Shown in pieces: positions 48,703-57,410 of a DNA stretch of 64,000 nt. The notes beneath the pieces were generated by a model, which saw nothing but the letters and a program-made list of their open reading frames with translations, made no database searches and was not told where the DNA came from. The stretch's first letter is position 1, and each line of letters opens with the position of its first letter. The translations under genes and the position numbers were made by a program. Source of the DNA: Pigmentiphaga aceris (GTDB taxonomy: Bacteria > Pseudomonadota > Gammaproteobacteria > Burkholderiales > Burkholderiaceae_B); contig NZ_CP043046.1 in assembly GCF_008119665.1 (NCBI RefSeq), positions 620,001 through 684,000 of the forward strand. Direction: 5' to 3'.

Positions 48703-50175
48703 ATGGGTAAGGTCACCGGATTTCTGGAATTCCAGCGCCTGCAGGAAGCTGCCGAAGCACCTGCAAACCGCCTCAAGCACTATAAAGAGTTCGTCCTTCA
48801 CCTGACCGACGACCAGGCGCGTCAGCAAGGCGCGCGTTGCATGGACTGCGGCATTCCGTTCTGCAACACCGCTTGCCCGGTCAATAACATCATTCCGGAC
48901 TGGAACGATCTGGTGTATCGCCAGGACTGGTCGCGCGCACTCGATGTGCTGCATTCGACCAACAATTTCCCGGAATTCACTGGCCGCGTGTGCCCGGCAC
49001 CGTGCGAGGCCGCCTGCACGCTGAACATCAATGACGCACCCGTCGGCATCAAGTCGATCGAGCACGCGATCATCGACAAGGGTTGGCAAGAAGGCTGGGT
49101 CAAGCCGCAAGTGCCGCGTATCAAGACCGGCAAGAGCGTGGCCGTGGTCGGTTCCGGCCCGTCGGGTCTGGCCTGTGCGCAGCAGTTGGCGCGCGCCGGC
49201 CATGCCGTGACCGTGTTCGAGAAAAGCGATCGCATCGGCGGCCTGCTGCGTTACGGCATTCCCGACTTCAAGATGGAAAAGTCGCACATCGACCGTCGTG
49301 TCAGCCAGATGGAACTGGAAGGCGTGGCCTTCCGCACCTCCACCTTTGTTGGCTCGGCAGAAGATGCGGCTTTGTTCGGCCAGGGCTTGTCCACCGTGAC
49401 ACCCGCACAGCTCGAAGCCGAATTCGATGCGGTGGTGATCGCTGGTGGCTCGGAAGCTCCGCGTGACCTGAACATTCCGGGTCGTGAGCTGCAAGGCGTG
49501 CACTTCGCCATGGACTTCCTGCGTCAGCAGAACAAGGTCGTGGCCGGTGACAAGCTGCCGGGTCAGACCACGGCGGCTGGCAAGAAAGTGGTGGTGATCG
49601 GCGGTGGCGATACTGGATCGGACTGCGTCGGTACCAGCAACCGTCAGGGTGCCAAGTCGGTGGTGCAGTTCGAACTGATGCCGCAACCGCCCGAAGTCGA
49701 AAACCGCGAATTGACCTGGCCGTACTGGCCCGCGCGTCTGCGCACGTCGTCGTCGCACGAAGAAGGTTGTGATCGTGACTGGGGTGTCACGACCAAGTCC
49801 TTCAAGGGCAAGAACGGCAAGCTCACTGCGCTGGAGTGCGCCCGCGTCGAGTGGGTGCGTGACGAGGCTACCGGCCAGATGAAGATGAACGAGATCGAAG
49901 GCTCGGTGTTCGACGTGCCGGCCGATCTGGTCTTCTTCGCGATGGGCTTTGTGTCGCCGGTGCAGAAAGTGCTGGATGCGTTCGGCGTGGAACGCGACGG
50001 CCGTGGCAATGCGCGCGCCAATACCGACGACTACCGCACCAACCGCGACAAGGTGTTTGCTGCGGGCGACATGCGCCGTGGCCAGTCGCTGGTCGTGTGG
50101 GCAATTCGTGAAGGTCGCCAGTGCGCCGCCTCGGTCGATGCATGGTTGATGGGATCGACGACGTTGCCGCGATAA
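48703..50175 (+). CDS. gltD: glutamate synthase small subunit
   Basis: A 490-residue flavoprotein that passes electrons from NADPH to GltB. The N-terminal cysteine clusters [14 protein letters not shown] and CPAPCEAAC bind two 4Fe-4S centres; the FAD site is [18 protein letters not shown] and the NADPH site [17 protein letters not shown]. The C-terminal [17 protein letters not shown] is the second FAD motif. It follows gltB by 121 bases. Confidence 0.97.
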   Translation: MGKVTGFLEFQRLQEAAEAPANRLKHYKEFVLHLTDDQARQQGARCMDCGIPFCNTACPVNNIIPDWNDLVYRQDWSRALDVLHSTNNFPEFTGRVCPAPCEAACTLNINDAPVGIKSIEHAIIDKGWQEGWVKPQVPRIKTGKSVAVVGSGPSGLACAQQLARAGHAVTVFEKSDRIGGLLRYGIPDFKMEKSHIDRRVSQMELEGVAFRTSTFVGSAEDAALFGQGLSTVTPAQLEAEFDAVVIAGGSEAPRDLNIPGRELQGVHFAMDFLRQQNKVVAGDKLPGQTTAAGKKVVVIGGGDTGSDCVGTSNRQGAKSVVQFELMPQPPEVENRELTWPYWPARLRTSSSHEEGCDRDWGVTTKSFKGKNGKLTALECARVEWVRDEATGQMKMNEIEGSVFDVPADLVFFAMGFVSPVQKVLDAFGVERDGRGNARANTDDYRTNRDKVFAAGDMRRGQSLVVWAIREGRQCAASVDAWLMGSTTLPR

Positions 50176-50244
50176 GCCATAAGATCCATGTGGTGTTAAG
50201 GATTACTTAACAGCGCAACTGGTAGAATCGCAATTCAATCCCCT

Positions 50245-50280
50245 GGCGGGCGTGGTCTTTCCCACGCCCGCCCTGTTTTT
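50245..50280 (+). terminator. terminator between gltD and mlaF
   Basis: GGCGGGCGTGG and CCCACGCCCGCC form an 11-bp stem with a short loop, followed by CTG and five T residues. It lies only 13 bases before mlaF, after an inverted repeat TTAAG-CTTAA (50196-50210) and TAGAAT (50223-50228). Confidence 0.85.
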
Positions 50281-50292
50281 GCGACGTCCAAT

Positions 50293-51129
50293 ATGGCTTC
50301 TGCCCCGTCTTCCACCGCTGACGCCGCCCTTCGTTTTGAAGGCGTGGCCGTAGGCTACGGTGATCGCACCCTGTTGTCGGGGGTGGATCTGCACGTCGGA
50401 CGTGGCAAGGTCATCGCAATCATGGGGGGCTCCGGCTCTGGCAAGACCACCTTGCTGCGGGCTGCGACGGGTCAACTTCGCCCAACGTCGGGCAAAGTGT
50501 CGGTTCTTGGCCAGGATTTGAGCGCCGGTGGGGATGCCGCGCTGTTTGCTCTGCGCAAGCGCATGGGCGTGCTGTTCCAGCAAGGTGCCTTGTTCACCGA
50601 CCTGGATGTATTCGAAAACGTGGCGTTCCCGCTGCGTGAACACACCAAAATGTCTGAAACCGAGATCCGTGAACGGGTGCTCGGCAAGCTGGAAGGGGTA
50701 GGGCTGCGCGCGGCTGCCCACTTGAAGACTGCCCAGCTGTCCGGTGGCATGGCCCGGCGTGTGGCGCTTGCCCGCGCAGTGGTCATGAATCCCGAATTGG
50801 TCTTGTATGACGAGCCATTTGCCGGTCTGGACCCGATCTCTCTGGGCGTGACCGCCCAATTGATCCGCAAGATGGCAGACGATCTGGGCTGTGCATCGGT
50901 CTTGATCACCCACGATGTCGACGAATCCTTTGCGATTGCCGACTACGTGTACTTGGTAGGGCGTGGCGGTGTGGTGGCTGAAGGCGTGCCGGCGGCGCTG
51001 TCGGCGTCTGAAGACCCCTACGTCAAACAATTTTTGCGTGGCGAGCCCGACGGTCCGGTGGCCTTCCAGTACCCGGAAACCCCCGATTACCTCGCCTGGC
51101 TTGCGCGTCAGCAAGGAGGCCGGCAATGA
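50293..51129 (+). CDS. mlaF: MlaF, ATPase of the phospholipid transport complex
   Basis: A 278-residue ATPase of the inner-membrane MlaFEDB complex, which moves phospholipids between outer and inner membranes to keep lipid asymmetry. Walker A GGSGSGKTT, signature LSGGMARR, Walker B LVLYDEPFAGLDP and switch His in VLITHDVDE are present. The gene overlaps mlaE by four bases. Confidence 0.94.
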   Translation: MASAPSSTADAALRFEGVAVGYGDRTLLSGVDLHVGRGKVIAIMGGSGSGKTTLLRAATGQLRPTSGKVSVLGQDLSAGGDAALFALRKRMGVLFQQGALFTDLDVFENVAFPLREHTKMSETEIRERVLGKLEGVGLRAAAHLKTAQLSGGMARRVALARAVVMNPELVLYDEPFAGLDPISLGVTAQLIRKMADDLGCASVLITHDVDESFAIADYVYLVGRGGVVAEGVPAALSASEDPYVKQFLRGEPDGPVAFQYPETPDYLAWLARQQGGRQ

Positions 51130-51914
51130 GCGGCATCGTGCGCGCAGTGGGTGCAATCGGGCGCAACGTCCGCGAAAGCATTGGCACGCTGGGCTTTTTC
51201 TTCCGTTTCCTGCTGGCCTTGCTGGCGCGCAGCGGTGCTGCCCTGCGTCGTCCTCGCCTGGTATTCCAGCAAATCCACTTCATCGGCAATTATTCGCTGG
51301 TGATCATTGCCGTATCCGGCATGTTTGTGGGCTTCGTGCTGGGTTTGCAGGGTTATTACACGCTTAACCGCTACGGTGCCGAAGAGGCCCTTGGCTTGCT
51401 GGTGGCCTTGTCGCTGGTTCGTGAATTGGGCCCGGTTGTGACCGCCTTGCTGTTCGCAGGTCGCGCTGGCACCTCGCTTACCGCCGAAATCGGTTTGATG
51501 CGCGCCGGCGAGCAACTGGCGGCCATGGAAGTCATGGCGGTCGACCCGCTGCGCCGGGTGCTGGTTCCCCGCCTGTGGGGCGGCATCATTGCCATGCCGC
51601 TGTTGGCAGCCGTGTTCTCGGCGGTCGGCGTGCTGGGCGGGTGGGCCGTTGGCGTCGGCATGATCGGCATCGATCCTGGCGCGTTCTGGTCGCAGATGCA
51701 GGGCGGCGTCGATGTCTGGGCCGATGTGGCCAACGGCGTAATTAAAAGTGTGGTGTTCGGCGTGGCCGTCACCTTGATTTCCCTGTTCGAAGGCTATCGG
51801 GCCTCGCCCACGCCGGAAGGCGTGTCGCGCGCCACCACGCGTACCGTGGTGGCCGGATCGCTGGCCGTTCTCGGCCTCGATTTCCTGATGACCGCAATCA
51901 TGTTTGGTGGCTGA
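51126..51914 (+). CDS. mlaE: MlaE, permease of the phospholipid transport complex
   Basis: A 262-residue MlaE-type permease with about five hydrophobic helices. Typical segments are QIHFIGNYSLVIIAVSGMFVGFVLG-type N-terminal helix, VRELGPVVTALLFAGRAGTSLTAEIGLM and the C-terminal RTVVAGSLAVLGLDFLMTA. It forms the membrane core with MlaD and MlaF. Confidence 0.95.
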   Translation: MSGIVRAVGAIGRNVRESIGTLGFFFRFLLALLARSGAALRRPRLVFQQIHFIGNYSLVIIAVSGMFVGFVLGLQGYYTLNRYGAEEALGLLVALSLVRELGPVVTALLFAGRAGTSLTAEIGLMRAGEQLAAMEVMAVDPLRRVLVPRLWGGIIAMPLLAAVFSAVGVLGGWAVGVGMIGIDPGAFWSQMQGGVDVWADVANGVIKSVVFGVAVTLISLFEGYRASPTPEGVSRATTRTVVAGSLAVLGLDFLMTAIMFGG

Positions 51915-51950
51915 GCCCAGGCGCGCTCGGTATCCCTAGGAGCAGTACAA

Positions 51951-52475
51951 ATGTCGCGAGACAAAGTCGATGTATGGGTGGGCATGTTCGTGCTCCTGGG
52001 CGCTGCCGCGCTGGTTTTCCTGGCCTTGCAGGCCGGTAATCTGGGCAGCATGCGACTGGGTCAGAGCACCTACGACATCAAAGCCAATTTCGAGAATATC
52101 GGTGGTTTGAAAATGCGTGCGGCGGTCAAAAGCGCAGGCGTGGTCATCGGCCGTGTGGTTGCCATCGATTTCGATGACAAGCGTTTCCAGGCTGTGGCAA
52201 CCTTACAACTCGATTCGCGTTATCGCTTCCCCGACGATTCTTCCGTCAAGATTCTTACGTCTGGTTTGCTTGGCGAGCAGTACATTGGTATTGAAGCGGG
52301 TGGCTCGGACGACCTGTTCAAAGCAGGCAGCACGGCCAAATACACCCAGAGCGCGATCGTTCTCGAAAATCTGATCAGTCAATTCCTGTACGGCAAGGCA
52401 GCCGAAGGGCCGCCGGCTACGCCTGCGCCCGCCGCAGCTGCGCCTGCCGCGCCAGAACCCGCGGCCAAGCCGTAA
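51951..52475 (+). CDS. mlaD: MlaD, MCE-domain lipid-binding subunit
   Basis: A 174-residue protein with one N-terminal helix (residues 8-28) and an MCE domain (YDIKANFENIGGLKMRAAVKSAGVVIGRV; LTSGLLGEQYIGIE). MCE subunits form a hexameric ring with a lipid pore in the periplasm. The C-terminal 25 residues are Pro/Ala-rich. Confidence 0.94.
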   Translation: MSRDKVDVWVGMFVLLGAAALVFLALQAGNLGSMRLGQSTYDIKANFENIGGLKMRAAVKSAGVVIGRVVAIDFDDKRFQAVATLQLDSRYRFPDDSSVKILTSGLLGEQYIGIEAGGSDDLFKAGSTAKYTQSAIVLENLISQFLYGKAAEGPPATPAPAAAAPAAPEPAAKP

Positions 52476-52514
52476 GGCACACCGCAGTCAGCACGAACTA
52501 GGTAACCCACCGAC

Positions 52515-53312
52515 ATGAACAAGACCCTACTTGGCCTGAGCATCGCCCTGGCCCTGACCGGCTGTGCGACCGTTGATCGCAACGACCCGCGTGATCCCCT
52601 GGAAGGGTTGAACCGCGGCGTCTACAGCTTCAACACCACTGTTGACGATGCTGTGCTCAAGCCCGTGGCGCAGGGCTACGTGGCCGTGGTGCCGCGCCCG
52701 GCACGCCAGTGCGTGGCCAACGTCTTCGGCAACCTGACCGATGTGTGGTCCTCGTTCAACAGCTTCATCCAGGGTCGTGGCCACGAAGCCATCAACAGCG
52801 CCGGCCGTGTGATCCTGAATTCCACCGTGGGCGTGTTCGGTTGCTTCGACCTGGCAACCGGCCAGGGCGTGCCGCGCGTGCGCAACGACTTCGGCCAGAC
52901 CCTCGGCGTCTGGGGCCTGGGTTCCGGTCCGTATGTGGTCCTGCCGCTGCTGGGCCCCAGCACCGTGCGTGACACGGGCGGACTGGTGGTGGATTCGCTC
53001 GCCAACCCGGTCGCCATCGGCCAGTTGGACAATGTTCGCCTGCGCAATACCTTGTTCGGCGTGTACATCATCAGCACCCGTGCGGGCTTGCTCGACGTTG
53101 GCAATCTGGTCAACGACGTTGCCATCGACCCGTATTCGTTCACGCGGGACGCGTATCTGCAGCGCCGCGAAGCGCAGATCCGTCGTTATGGTCCGGGTGT
53201 TACCCCGGGCGCAAACGACAACTACGCGCCGCTGCCGAACTACAACGACGATGAGGCCGCGCCCGCAGCCCCGGCCGCCCCCGTCGCGCCGCAAGTTGGC
53301 GCACCGCGCTGA
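52515..53312 (+). CDS. mlaA: MlaA/VacJ outer-membrane lipoprotein
   Basis: A 265-residue lipoprotein with lipobox LTGCA (Cys17) and the MlaA core DPLEGLNRGVYSFNTTVDDAVLKPVAQGY, DFGQTLGVWGLGSGPYVVLPLLGPSTVRD. It extracts misplaced phospholipids from the outer leaflet and hands them to MlaC. Its presence inside the mla operon, between mlaD and mlaC, differs from E. coli, where it is unlinked. The C-terminus is Pro/Ala-rich. Confidence 0.94.
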   Translation: MNKTLLGLSIALALTGCATVDRNDPRDPLEGLNRGVYSFNTTVDDAVLKPVAQGYVAVVPRPARQCVANVFGNLTDVWSSFNSFIQGRGHEAINSAGRVILNSTVGVFGCFDLATGQGVPRVRNDFGQTLGVWGLGSGPYVVLPLLGPSTVRDTGGLVVDSLANPVAIGQLDNVRLRNTLFGVYIISTRAGLLDVGNLVNDVAIDPYSFTRDAYLQRREAQIRRYGPGVTPGANDNYAPLPNYNDDEAAPAAPAAPVAPQVGAPR

Positions 53313-53397
53313 CACAAATTCACATTGATCCTCAGACCCGACTGAACTGACACGTTACAGTCGGGGTCTGATAGAAAAATCCTGAAGGTTTGCGTCC

Positions 53398-54075
53398 ATG
53401 AAATATTCTGACTATCGCGCGGCAGCCGCTCCGGCTGCCAAGCGTCCTGCCGCCCGCGGCTGGATGTTCCTGTTCACCTTGATGGCTGGTCTGGCAATTT
53501 CGCTGTCAGCCATGCAGGCTCACGCTCAGCAAGCCCCCGATGCGCTGGTCAAGCAGACCGTCGACGGCCTGCTGACCGCGATCAAGGCCGATGCCGACAT
53601 CCAGAACGGCAATGCGCCCAAGCTCTTGCAGCTGGTCGACAAGCAGATTCTGCCGAACGTCAATTTCGAGAAGACCACGCAATTGGCGGCCGGCCGTCAC
53701 TGGCGTGATGCCACGGCCGAACAGAAGCAAGCGCTGATCAAGGAATTCCGCGCAACGCTGGTTCGTACGTACAGCGGTGCCGTCTCGGCCGTTCGTCCGC
53801 AGACCACCGTGACGATGCTGCCCTTCCGTGCCCAGCCGGCTGACACCGACGTGGTGGTTCGTACCACCATCAATCAGCCCAACGGCGAGCCGATCCAGGT
53901 TGATTACCGTCTGGAGAAGATGCAGAACAACGCCTGGAAGATTTACGACGTGAACGTGTTGGGTGTCTGGTTGATCCAGAATTACCGTAACCAGTTCTCG
54001 CAGGAAATCTCGCAAAAGGGCTTCGACGGTCTGATCAAGACGCTGGCCGATCGCAATCGCCAGTCGGGTCTGTAA
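53398..54075 (+). CDS. mlaC: MlaC, periplasmic phospholipid shuttle
   Basis: A 225-residue periplasmic protein of the MlaC/Ttg2D family: membrane-targeting signal ending near MQAHAQ (residues 20-43), then the lipid-binding domain (FEKTTQLAAGRHWRDATAEQKQALIKEF; YRLEKMQNNAWKIYDVNVLGVWLIQNY). It carries phospholipid between MlaA and MlaD. An mlaB (STAS) gene, usually next, is not found before the following ABC genes. Confidence 0.93.
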   Translation: MKYSDYRAAAAPAAKRPAARGWMFLFTLMAGLAISLSAMQAHAQQAPDALVKQTVDGLLTAIKADADIQNGNAPKLLQLVDKQILPNVNFEKTTQLAAGRHWRDATAEQKQALIKEFRATLVRTYSGAVSAVRPQTTVTMLPFRAQPADTDVVVRTTINQPNGEPIQVDYRLEKMQNNAWKIYDVNVLGVWLIQNYRNQFSQEISQKGFDGLIKTLADRNRQSGL

Positions 54076-54094
54076 TCAGAACCTTCAGGCCAGC

Positions 54095-54130
54095 AGTCTT
54101 AGGTCGAAAGTCTTAAGCCTGATAGTCTGA
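54095..54130 (+). repeat. AGTCTTA-type repeats after the mlaC stop
   Basis: AGTCTTA at 54095 and 54109 and AGTCTGA at 54124 recur with 14-15 base spacing, 20 bases after the stop codon. Confidence 0.5.
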
Positions 54131-54187
54131 ATCGACGCCGGCCCTGCGCTGGCGTCGCAGGCGGCCCACGCTGCCACCCCTCATTCC

Positions 54188-54236
54188 CGGCCCGATCTAC
54201 CTTTCACAAGGTAGATCGGGCCGCGGCGCTTATAAT
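54188..54236 (+). promoter_or_regulatory. perfect 16-bp inverted repeat next to a TATAAT box
   Basis: CGGCCCGATCTACCTT and AAGGTAGATCGGGCCG (54188-54223) pair perfectly around a four-base loop, with no T-run. TATAAT follows at 54231-54236, 69 bases before the ABC exporter gene. The repeat covers the -35 region, so it may be an operator; it could also be a terminator-like hairpin without tail. Confidence 0.55.
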
Positions 54237-54304
54237 CGTCAATCCTCCGCTCCCCCACCGATTCGTCGTTCCGCCTTTTTGTTGCGGTCAGGCGTCGGCC
54301 CCCC

Positions 54305-55294
54305 ATGCAAGCTGCTGTCTGTATCGAGCACGTCTCCAAGGTCTATACCTCGCGTCCGTCCCTGTGGTCGCGGCTGAGACAAAGTACCCCGGCTCCCGGT
54401 TTTCAGGCTCTCGATGATGTCAGCCTGACCATCCAGCCCGGCGAATTCTTCGGTCTGCTCGGGCCAAACGGGGCGGGAAAGACCTCGCTTATCTCTATTC
54501 TTGCCGGCCTGGCGCGTCCGACGGCCGGGCGTGTGCGCATCTGCGGTCACGACGTGGTCGACGGTTTTCGCGACGCCCGCCGCGCCCTGGGCGTGGTGCC
54601 ACAGGAACTGGTGTTCGATCCGTTCTTCACGGTGCGTGAAACGCTGCGTATCCAGTCTGGTTACTTCGGCCTGCACAAGAACGACGATTGGATCGACGAA
54701 ATCCTGGTGAACCTGGACTTGCAGGACAAGGCCAACGTGAACACCCGCGCCTTGTCGGGCGGCATGAAGCGTCGTGTGCTGGTGGCGCAGGCGCTGGTGC
54801 ATCGCCCGCCGGTCATCGTGCTGGACGAGCCCACGGCGGGCGTCGACGTCGATCTGCGCCGTACTTTGTGGCAATTCATTTCGCGTCTGAACAAGCAAGG
54901 TCACACGATCTTGCTGACCACGCACTATCTGGAAGAAGCCGAAGCCCTGTGCGGGCGTATTGCGATGCTCAAGCGTGGCAAGATCGTGGCGCTCGACACC
55001 ACGGCGGCCTTGCTTGCCAATGTAGGCGGTGCGCGCATGACGCTGCGGCTGGCACATGGCTGGCCGGCTGGCCGCAATGCCGCGCTGGATGCCCGAGTGC
55101 TGGAACACGACGGTTCGCGTACCAGCTTGCGCCTGGACTCCGTGGACGAGCTTGAAATCCTGCTGGCCCAGGTGCGGGCGGCGGGCGGCATCATTGAAGA
55201 TATCGAGGTCCAACGTGCCGACCTTGAAGAAGCATTCGTAGGAATCATGAACAACGTCACGCCGTCTGCCGCGCGCTTCCCGGAGTGTGCGTAA
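54305..55294 (+). CDS. ABC-2 type exporter ATPase
   Basis: A 329-residue ATPase of the CcmA/NodI/DrrA type: Walker A GPNGAGKTS, Q-loop VVPQELVFDPFFTV, signature LSGGMKRR, Walker B VIVLDEPTAGVD, switch His TTHYLEEAE, and a C-terminal extension of about 80 residues. With the next gene it forms an exporter, like E. coli YadGH; substrate unknown. It follows the mla operon, where related bacteria have an mlaB gene in between. Confidence 0.88.
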   Translation: MQAAVCIEHVSKVYTSRPSLWSRLRQSTPAPGFQALDDVSLTIQPGEFFGLLGPNGAGKTSLISILAGLARPTAGRVRICGHDVVDGFRDARRALGVVPQELVFDPFFTVRETLRIQSGYFGLHKNDDWIDEILVNLDLQDKANVNTRALSGGMKRRVLVAQALVHRPPVIVLDEPTAGVDVDLRRTLWQFISRLNKQGHTILLTTHYLEEAEALCGRIAMLKRGKIVALDTTAALLANVGGARMTLRLAHGWPAGRNAALDARVLEHDGSRTSLRLDSVDELEILLAQVRAAGGIIEDIEVQRADLEEAFVGIMNNVTPSAARFPECA

Positions 55295-56145
55295 TGGCTA
55301 CTTCTTCCAACCCGACTTCAAGCAAACCCACTTCCCTGCAATCGGCCGATGCCGGTTCCGCACCCATGATCGCCAGCCCGAACGCGGGCGGCTCGGGTTT
55401 CCGCACGCTGTTCTACAAGGAAATGCTGCGCTTCTGGAAGGTGGGTTTCCAGACGGTGACTGCACCGGTCATCACGGCCTTGCTGTACCTGCTGATCTTC
55501 GCGCACGTGCTGGAAGGCCGTGTCACCGTCTACGGTGAAATCGGCTACACCGCCTTCCTGGTGCCCGGGCTGGTGATGATGAGCCTGTTGCAGAACGCGT
55601 TCTCCAATGCCTCGTCTTCGCTGATCCAGAGCCGCATCACCGGCAATCTGGTGTTCATGCTGCTGCCGCCGATCACCCACTGGCAGATGTTCAGCGCCTA
55701 TGTGCTGGCGTCCGTGGCACGTGGCCTGGCGGTGGGGCTGGGCGTGTTCCTGGTGACGCTGTTCTTTGTGCGCATCAACATCCAGGCACCGCTGTGGATC
55801 ATCGTGTTTGCGGTGCTGGGCAGTGCCTTGTTGGGCACGCTGGGCCTGATCGCCGGCATCTGGGCTGAAAAGTTCGATCAGCTGGCCGCATTCCAGAACT
55901 TCCTGATCATGCCGGCAACCTTCCTGTCCGGTGTGTTCTACTCCATTCATTCCCTGCCGACGTTCTGGCAGCAGGTCTCGCACTGGAACCCGTTCTTCTA
56001 CACGATCGACGGTTTCCGCTACGGTTTCTTCGGTACCGCAGACGTTTCTCCCTGGCACAGCCTCGCGGTGGTGCTGGGCAGCTTCCTGCTGCTGGCAGTG
56101 ATCGCGCTGCGTCTGCTCGCCTCCGGCTACAAGCTTCGTCACTGA
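55294..56145 (+). CDS. ABC-2 type exporter permease
   Basis: A 283-residue YadH-like permease with six membrane helices and the ABC-2 signature (YTAFLVPGLVMMSLLQNAF; PATFLSGVFYSIHSLP; WNPFFYTIDGFRYGFF). The first 35 residues are Ser/Thr/Asn-rich and cytoplasmic. Its ATG overlaps the ATPase stop by one base (TAATG). Confidence 0.9.
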   Translation: MATSSNPTSSKPTSLQSADAGSAPMIASPNAGGSGFRTLFYKEMLRFWKVGFQTVTAPVITALLYLLIFAHVLEGRVTVYGEIGYTAFLVPGLVMMSLLQNAFSNASSSLIQSRITGNLVFMLLPPITHWQMFSAYVLASVARGLAVGLGVFLVTLFFVRINIQAPLWIIVFAVLGSALLGTLGLIAGIWAEKFDQLAAFQNFLIMPATFLSGVFYSIHSLPTFWQQVSHWNPFFYTIDGFRYGFFGTADVSPWHSLAVVLGSFLLLAVIALRLLASGYKLRH

Positions 56146-56195
56146 ACTCCTGTCACTGACTTTCTCGTCACTGCAACTGCTGTCACTGAAACTGC
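56138..56195 (+). repeat. four 14-15 bp tandem repeats across the permease stop codon
   Basis: GTCACTG occurs at 56138 (with the TGA stop inside the first unit), 56152, 56167 and 56182, filling the whole gap before bolA. Confidence 0.9.
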
Positions 56196-56196
56196 C

Positions 56197-56448
56197 ATGA
56201 GCACGCCATATCCCACGCCTGACCAGGTCAGGCAATACATCGCCGACGGCCTGTCCTGTGAACACCTCGACGTCGACGGCGATGGCCAGCATTTCCAGGC
56301 CACCATCGTCAGCAGCGCCTTCGAAGGCAAGCGCCTGATCCAGCGCCATCAACTGGTCTACGCCGCGCTGGGTGACCGCATGCGCGCTGAAATCCATGCG
56401 CTGTCGATGCGCACCCTGACCCCGGCCGAGTTCCAGGCGAAAGCCTGA
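56197..56448 (+). CDS. BolA/IbaG-family protein
   Basis: An 83-residue BolA-fold protein with IADGLSCEHLDVDGDGQHF, where the Cys can bind an iron-sulfur cluster together with a monothiol glutaredoxin, and KRLIQRHQLVYAALGDRM, the conserved invariant His region. In E. coli the homologue ibaG also precedes murA. Here only a remnant of murA follows, starting in the bolA stop codon. Confidence 0.92.
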   Translation: MSTPYPTPDQVRQYIADGLSCEHLDVDGDGQHFQATIVSSAFEGKRLIQRHQLVYAALGDRMRAEIHALSMRTLTPAEFQAKA

Positions 56449-56624
56449 TGGCAACCGGCTTGCGCGCTTTGGCCGGCCCGGTCAACGTCGGCCTTGCGGT
56501 CGATGACATGACCTCGGTGAAGCGCATTTCTCTTCTTGATCGTGGGTACGAACGCACGAATGCCCCGCGCTTGCAGGCAGGCGCAGGCATCTGCCGTGTT
56601 ACCCAGACCGGAGCCCCGGCATGA
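56448..56624 (+). pseudogene. murA: murA remnant (C-terminal 58 codons only)
   Basis: The open frame begins ATGGCAACC within the bolA stop and encodes [26 protein letters not shown] and GAGICRV. These align in order with the C-terminal end of MurA (E. coli: MATDLRASAS, TTVVDRIYHIDRGYER, GANIERV). About 360 N-terminal residues are missing. The upstream junction is TGATG and the downstream one ATGA overlapping hisG, so the remnant is still an intact coupled ORF. It cannot be an active UDP-GlcNAc enolpyruvyl transferase; a functional copy must lie elsewhere since MurA is essential. Confidence 0.82.
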
Positions 56625-57310
56625 GCAGTCCCCTGAATAGCGCCGTCAGCGGCGCACCGATCACGCTGGCCCTGTCCAAGGGCCGGATCTTCGACGAAAC
56701 CCTGCCGCTGCTCGACGCAGCCGGCATCACGGTGACCGAAAGCCCGGAAACCTCGCGCAAGCTGATTCTGCCGACCAGCGATCCTGGCCTGCGCATCATC
56801 ATTGTTCGCGCGTCCGACGTCCCCACCTATGTTCAGTACGGCGCGGCCGATCTGGGCGTGGCCGGCAAAGACGTGCTGGACGAACACGTGATCGAGCACC
56901 CTGGTGGCCTGTATCAGCCGATCGACCTGAACATCGGCAAGTGCCGCCTGTGCGTGGCTGCGCCGGTGGGCTTCGATTACGAAAACGCCGTGCGCCGTGG
57001 CGCGCGCCTGCGCATCGCCACCAAGTACGTGGAAGCAGCACGCCAGCACTTTGCCGCCAAGGGCGTGCACGTGGACTTGATCAAGCTGTATGGCTCGATG
57101 GAGCTGGCACCGCTGGTCGGACTGGCCGATGCGATTGTCGATCTGGTGTCGACAGGCGGTACCCTGCGTGCGAATAATCTGACGGTGGTCGAAGACATCG
57201 TGGATATCTCCTCGCGCCTGGTGGTCAATCAGGCGGCGCTCAAGACGCGGCGACACCAATTGCAGCCTTTGCTCGACGCGTTTTCGCGCGCCAGCCAGGC
57301 CAGCGCCTGA
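56621..57310 (+). CDS. hisG: ATP phosphoribosyltransferase, short form
   Basis: A 229-residue catalytic subunit for the first step of histidine synthesis, joining ATP and [20 protein letters not shown] starts the fold; the PRPP-binding loop is [13 protein letters not shown]. It lacks the C-terminal ACT-like regulatory domain, so it belongs to the short form that needs HisZ, encoded elsewhere. The ATG overlaps the murA remnant stop. Confidence 0.95.
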   Translation: MSSPLNSAVSGAPITLALSKGRIFDETLPLLDAAGITVTESPETSRKLILPTSDPGLRIIIVRASDVPTYVQYGAADLGVAGKDVLDEHVIEHPGGLYQPIDLNIGKCRLCVAAPVGFDYENAVRRGARLRIATKYVEAARQHFAAKGVHVDLIKLYGSMELAPLVGLADAIVDLVSTGGTLRANNLTVVEDIVDISSRLVVNQAALKTRRHQLQPLLDAFSRASQASA

Positions 57311-57324
57311 GTGTGCGCCCCAGC

Positions 57325-57381
57325 CTGAACTTGAGTCTGAACTTGAGGCTAAATATCCGGGCGCAGCCCAGTGGCTGCGCC
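57325..57381 (+). repeat. 12-bp tandem repeat and stem-loop between hisG and hisD
   Basis: CTGAACTTGAG is repeated exactly at 57325 and 57337. GGCGCAGCC-CAGT-GGCTGCGCC (57360-57381) forms a 9-bp stem-loop without a T-run. Confidence 0.85.
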
Positions 57382-57410
57382 GCCTGCACCCCATTTCGTC
57401 AAGGCCGATC

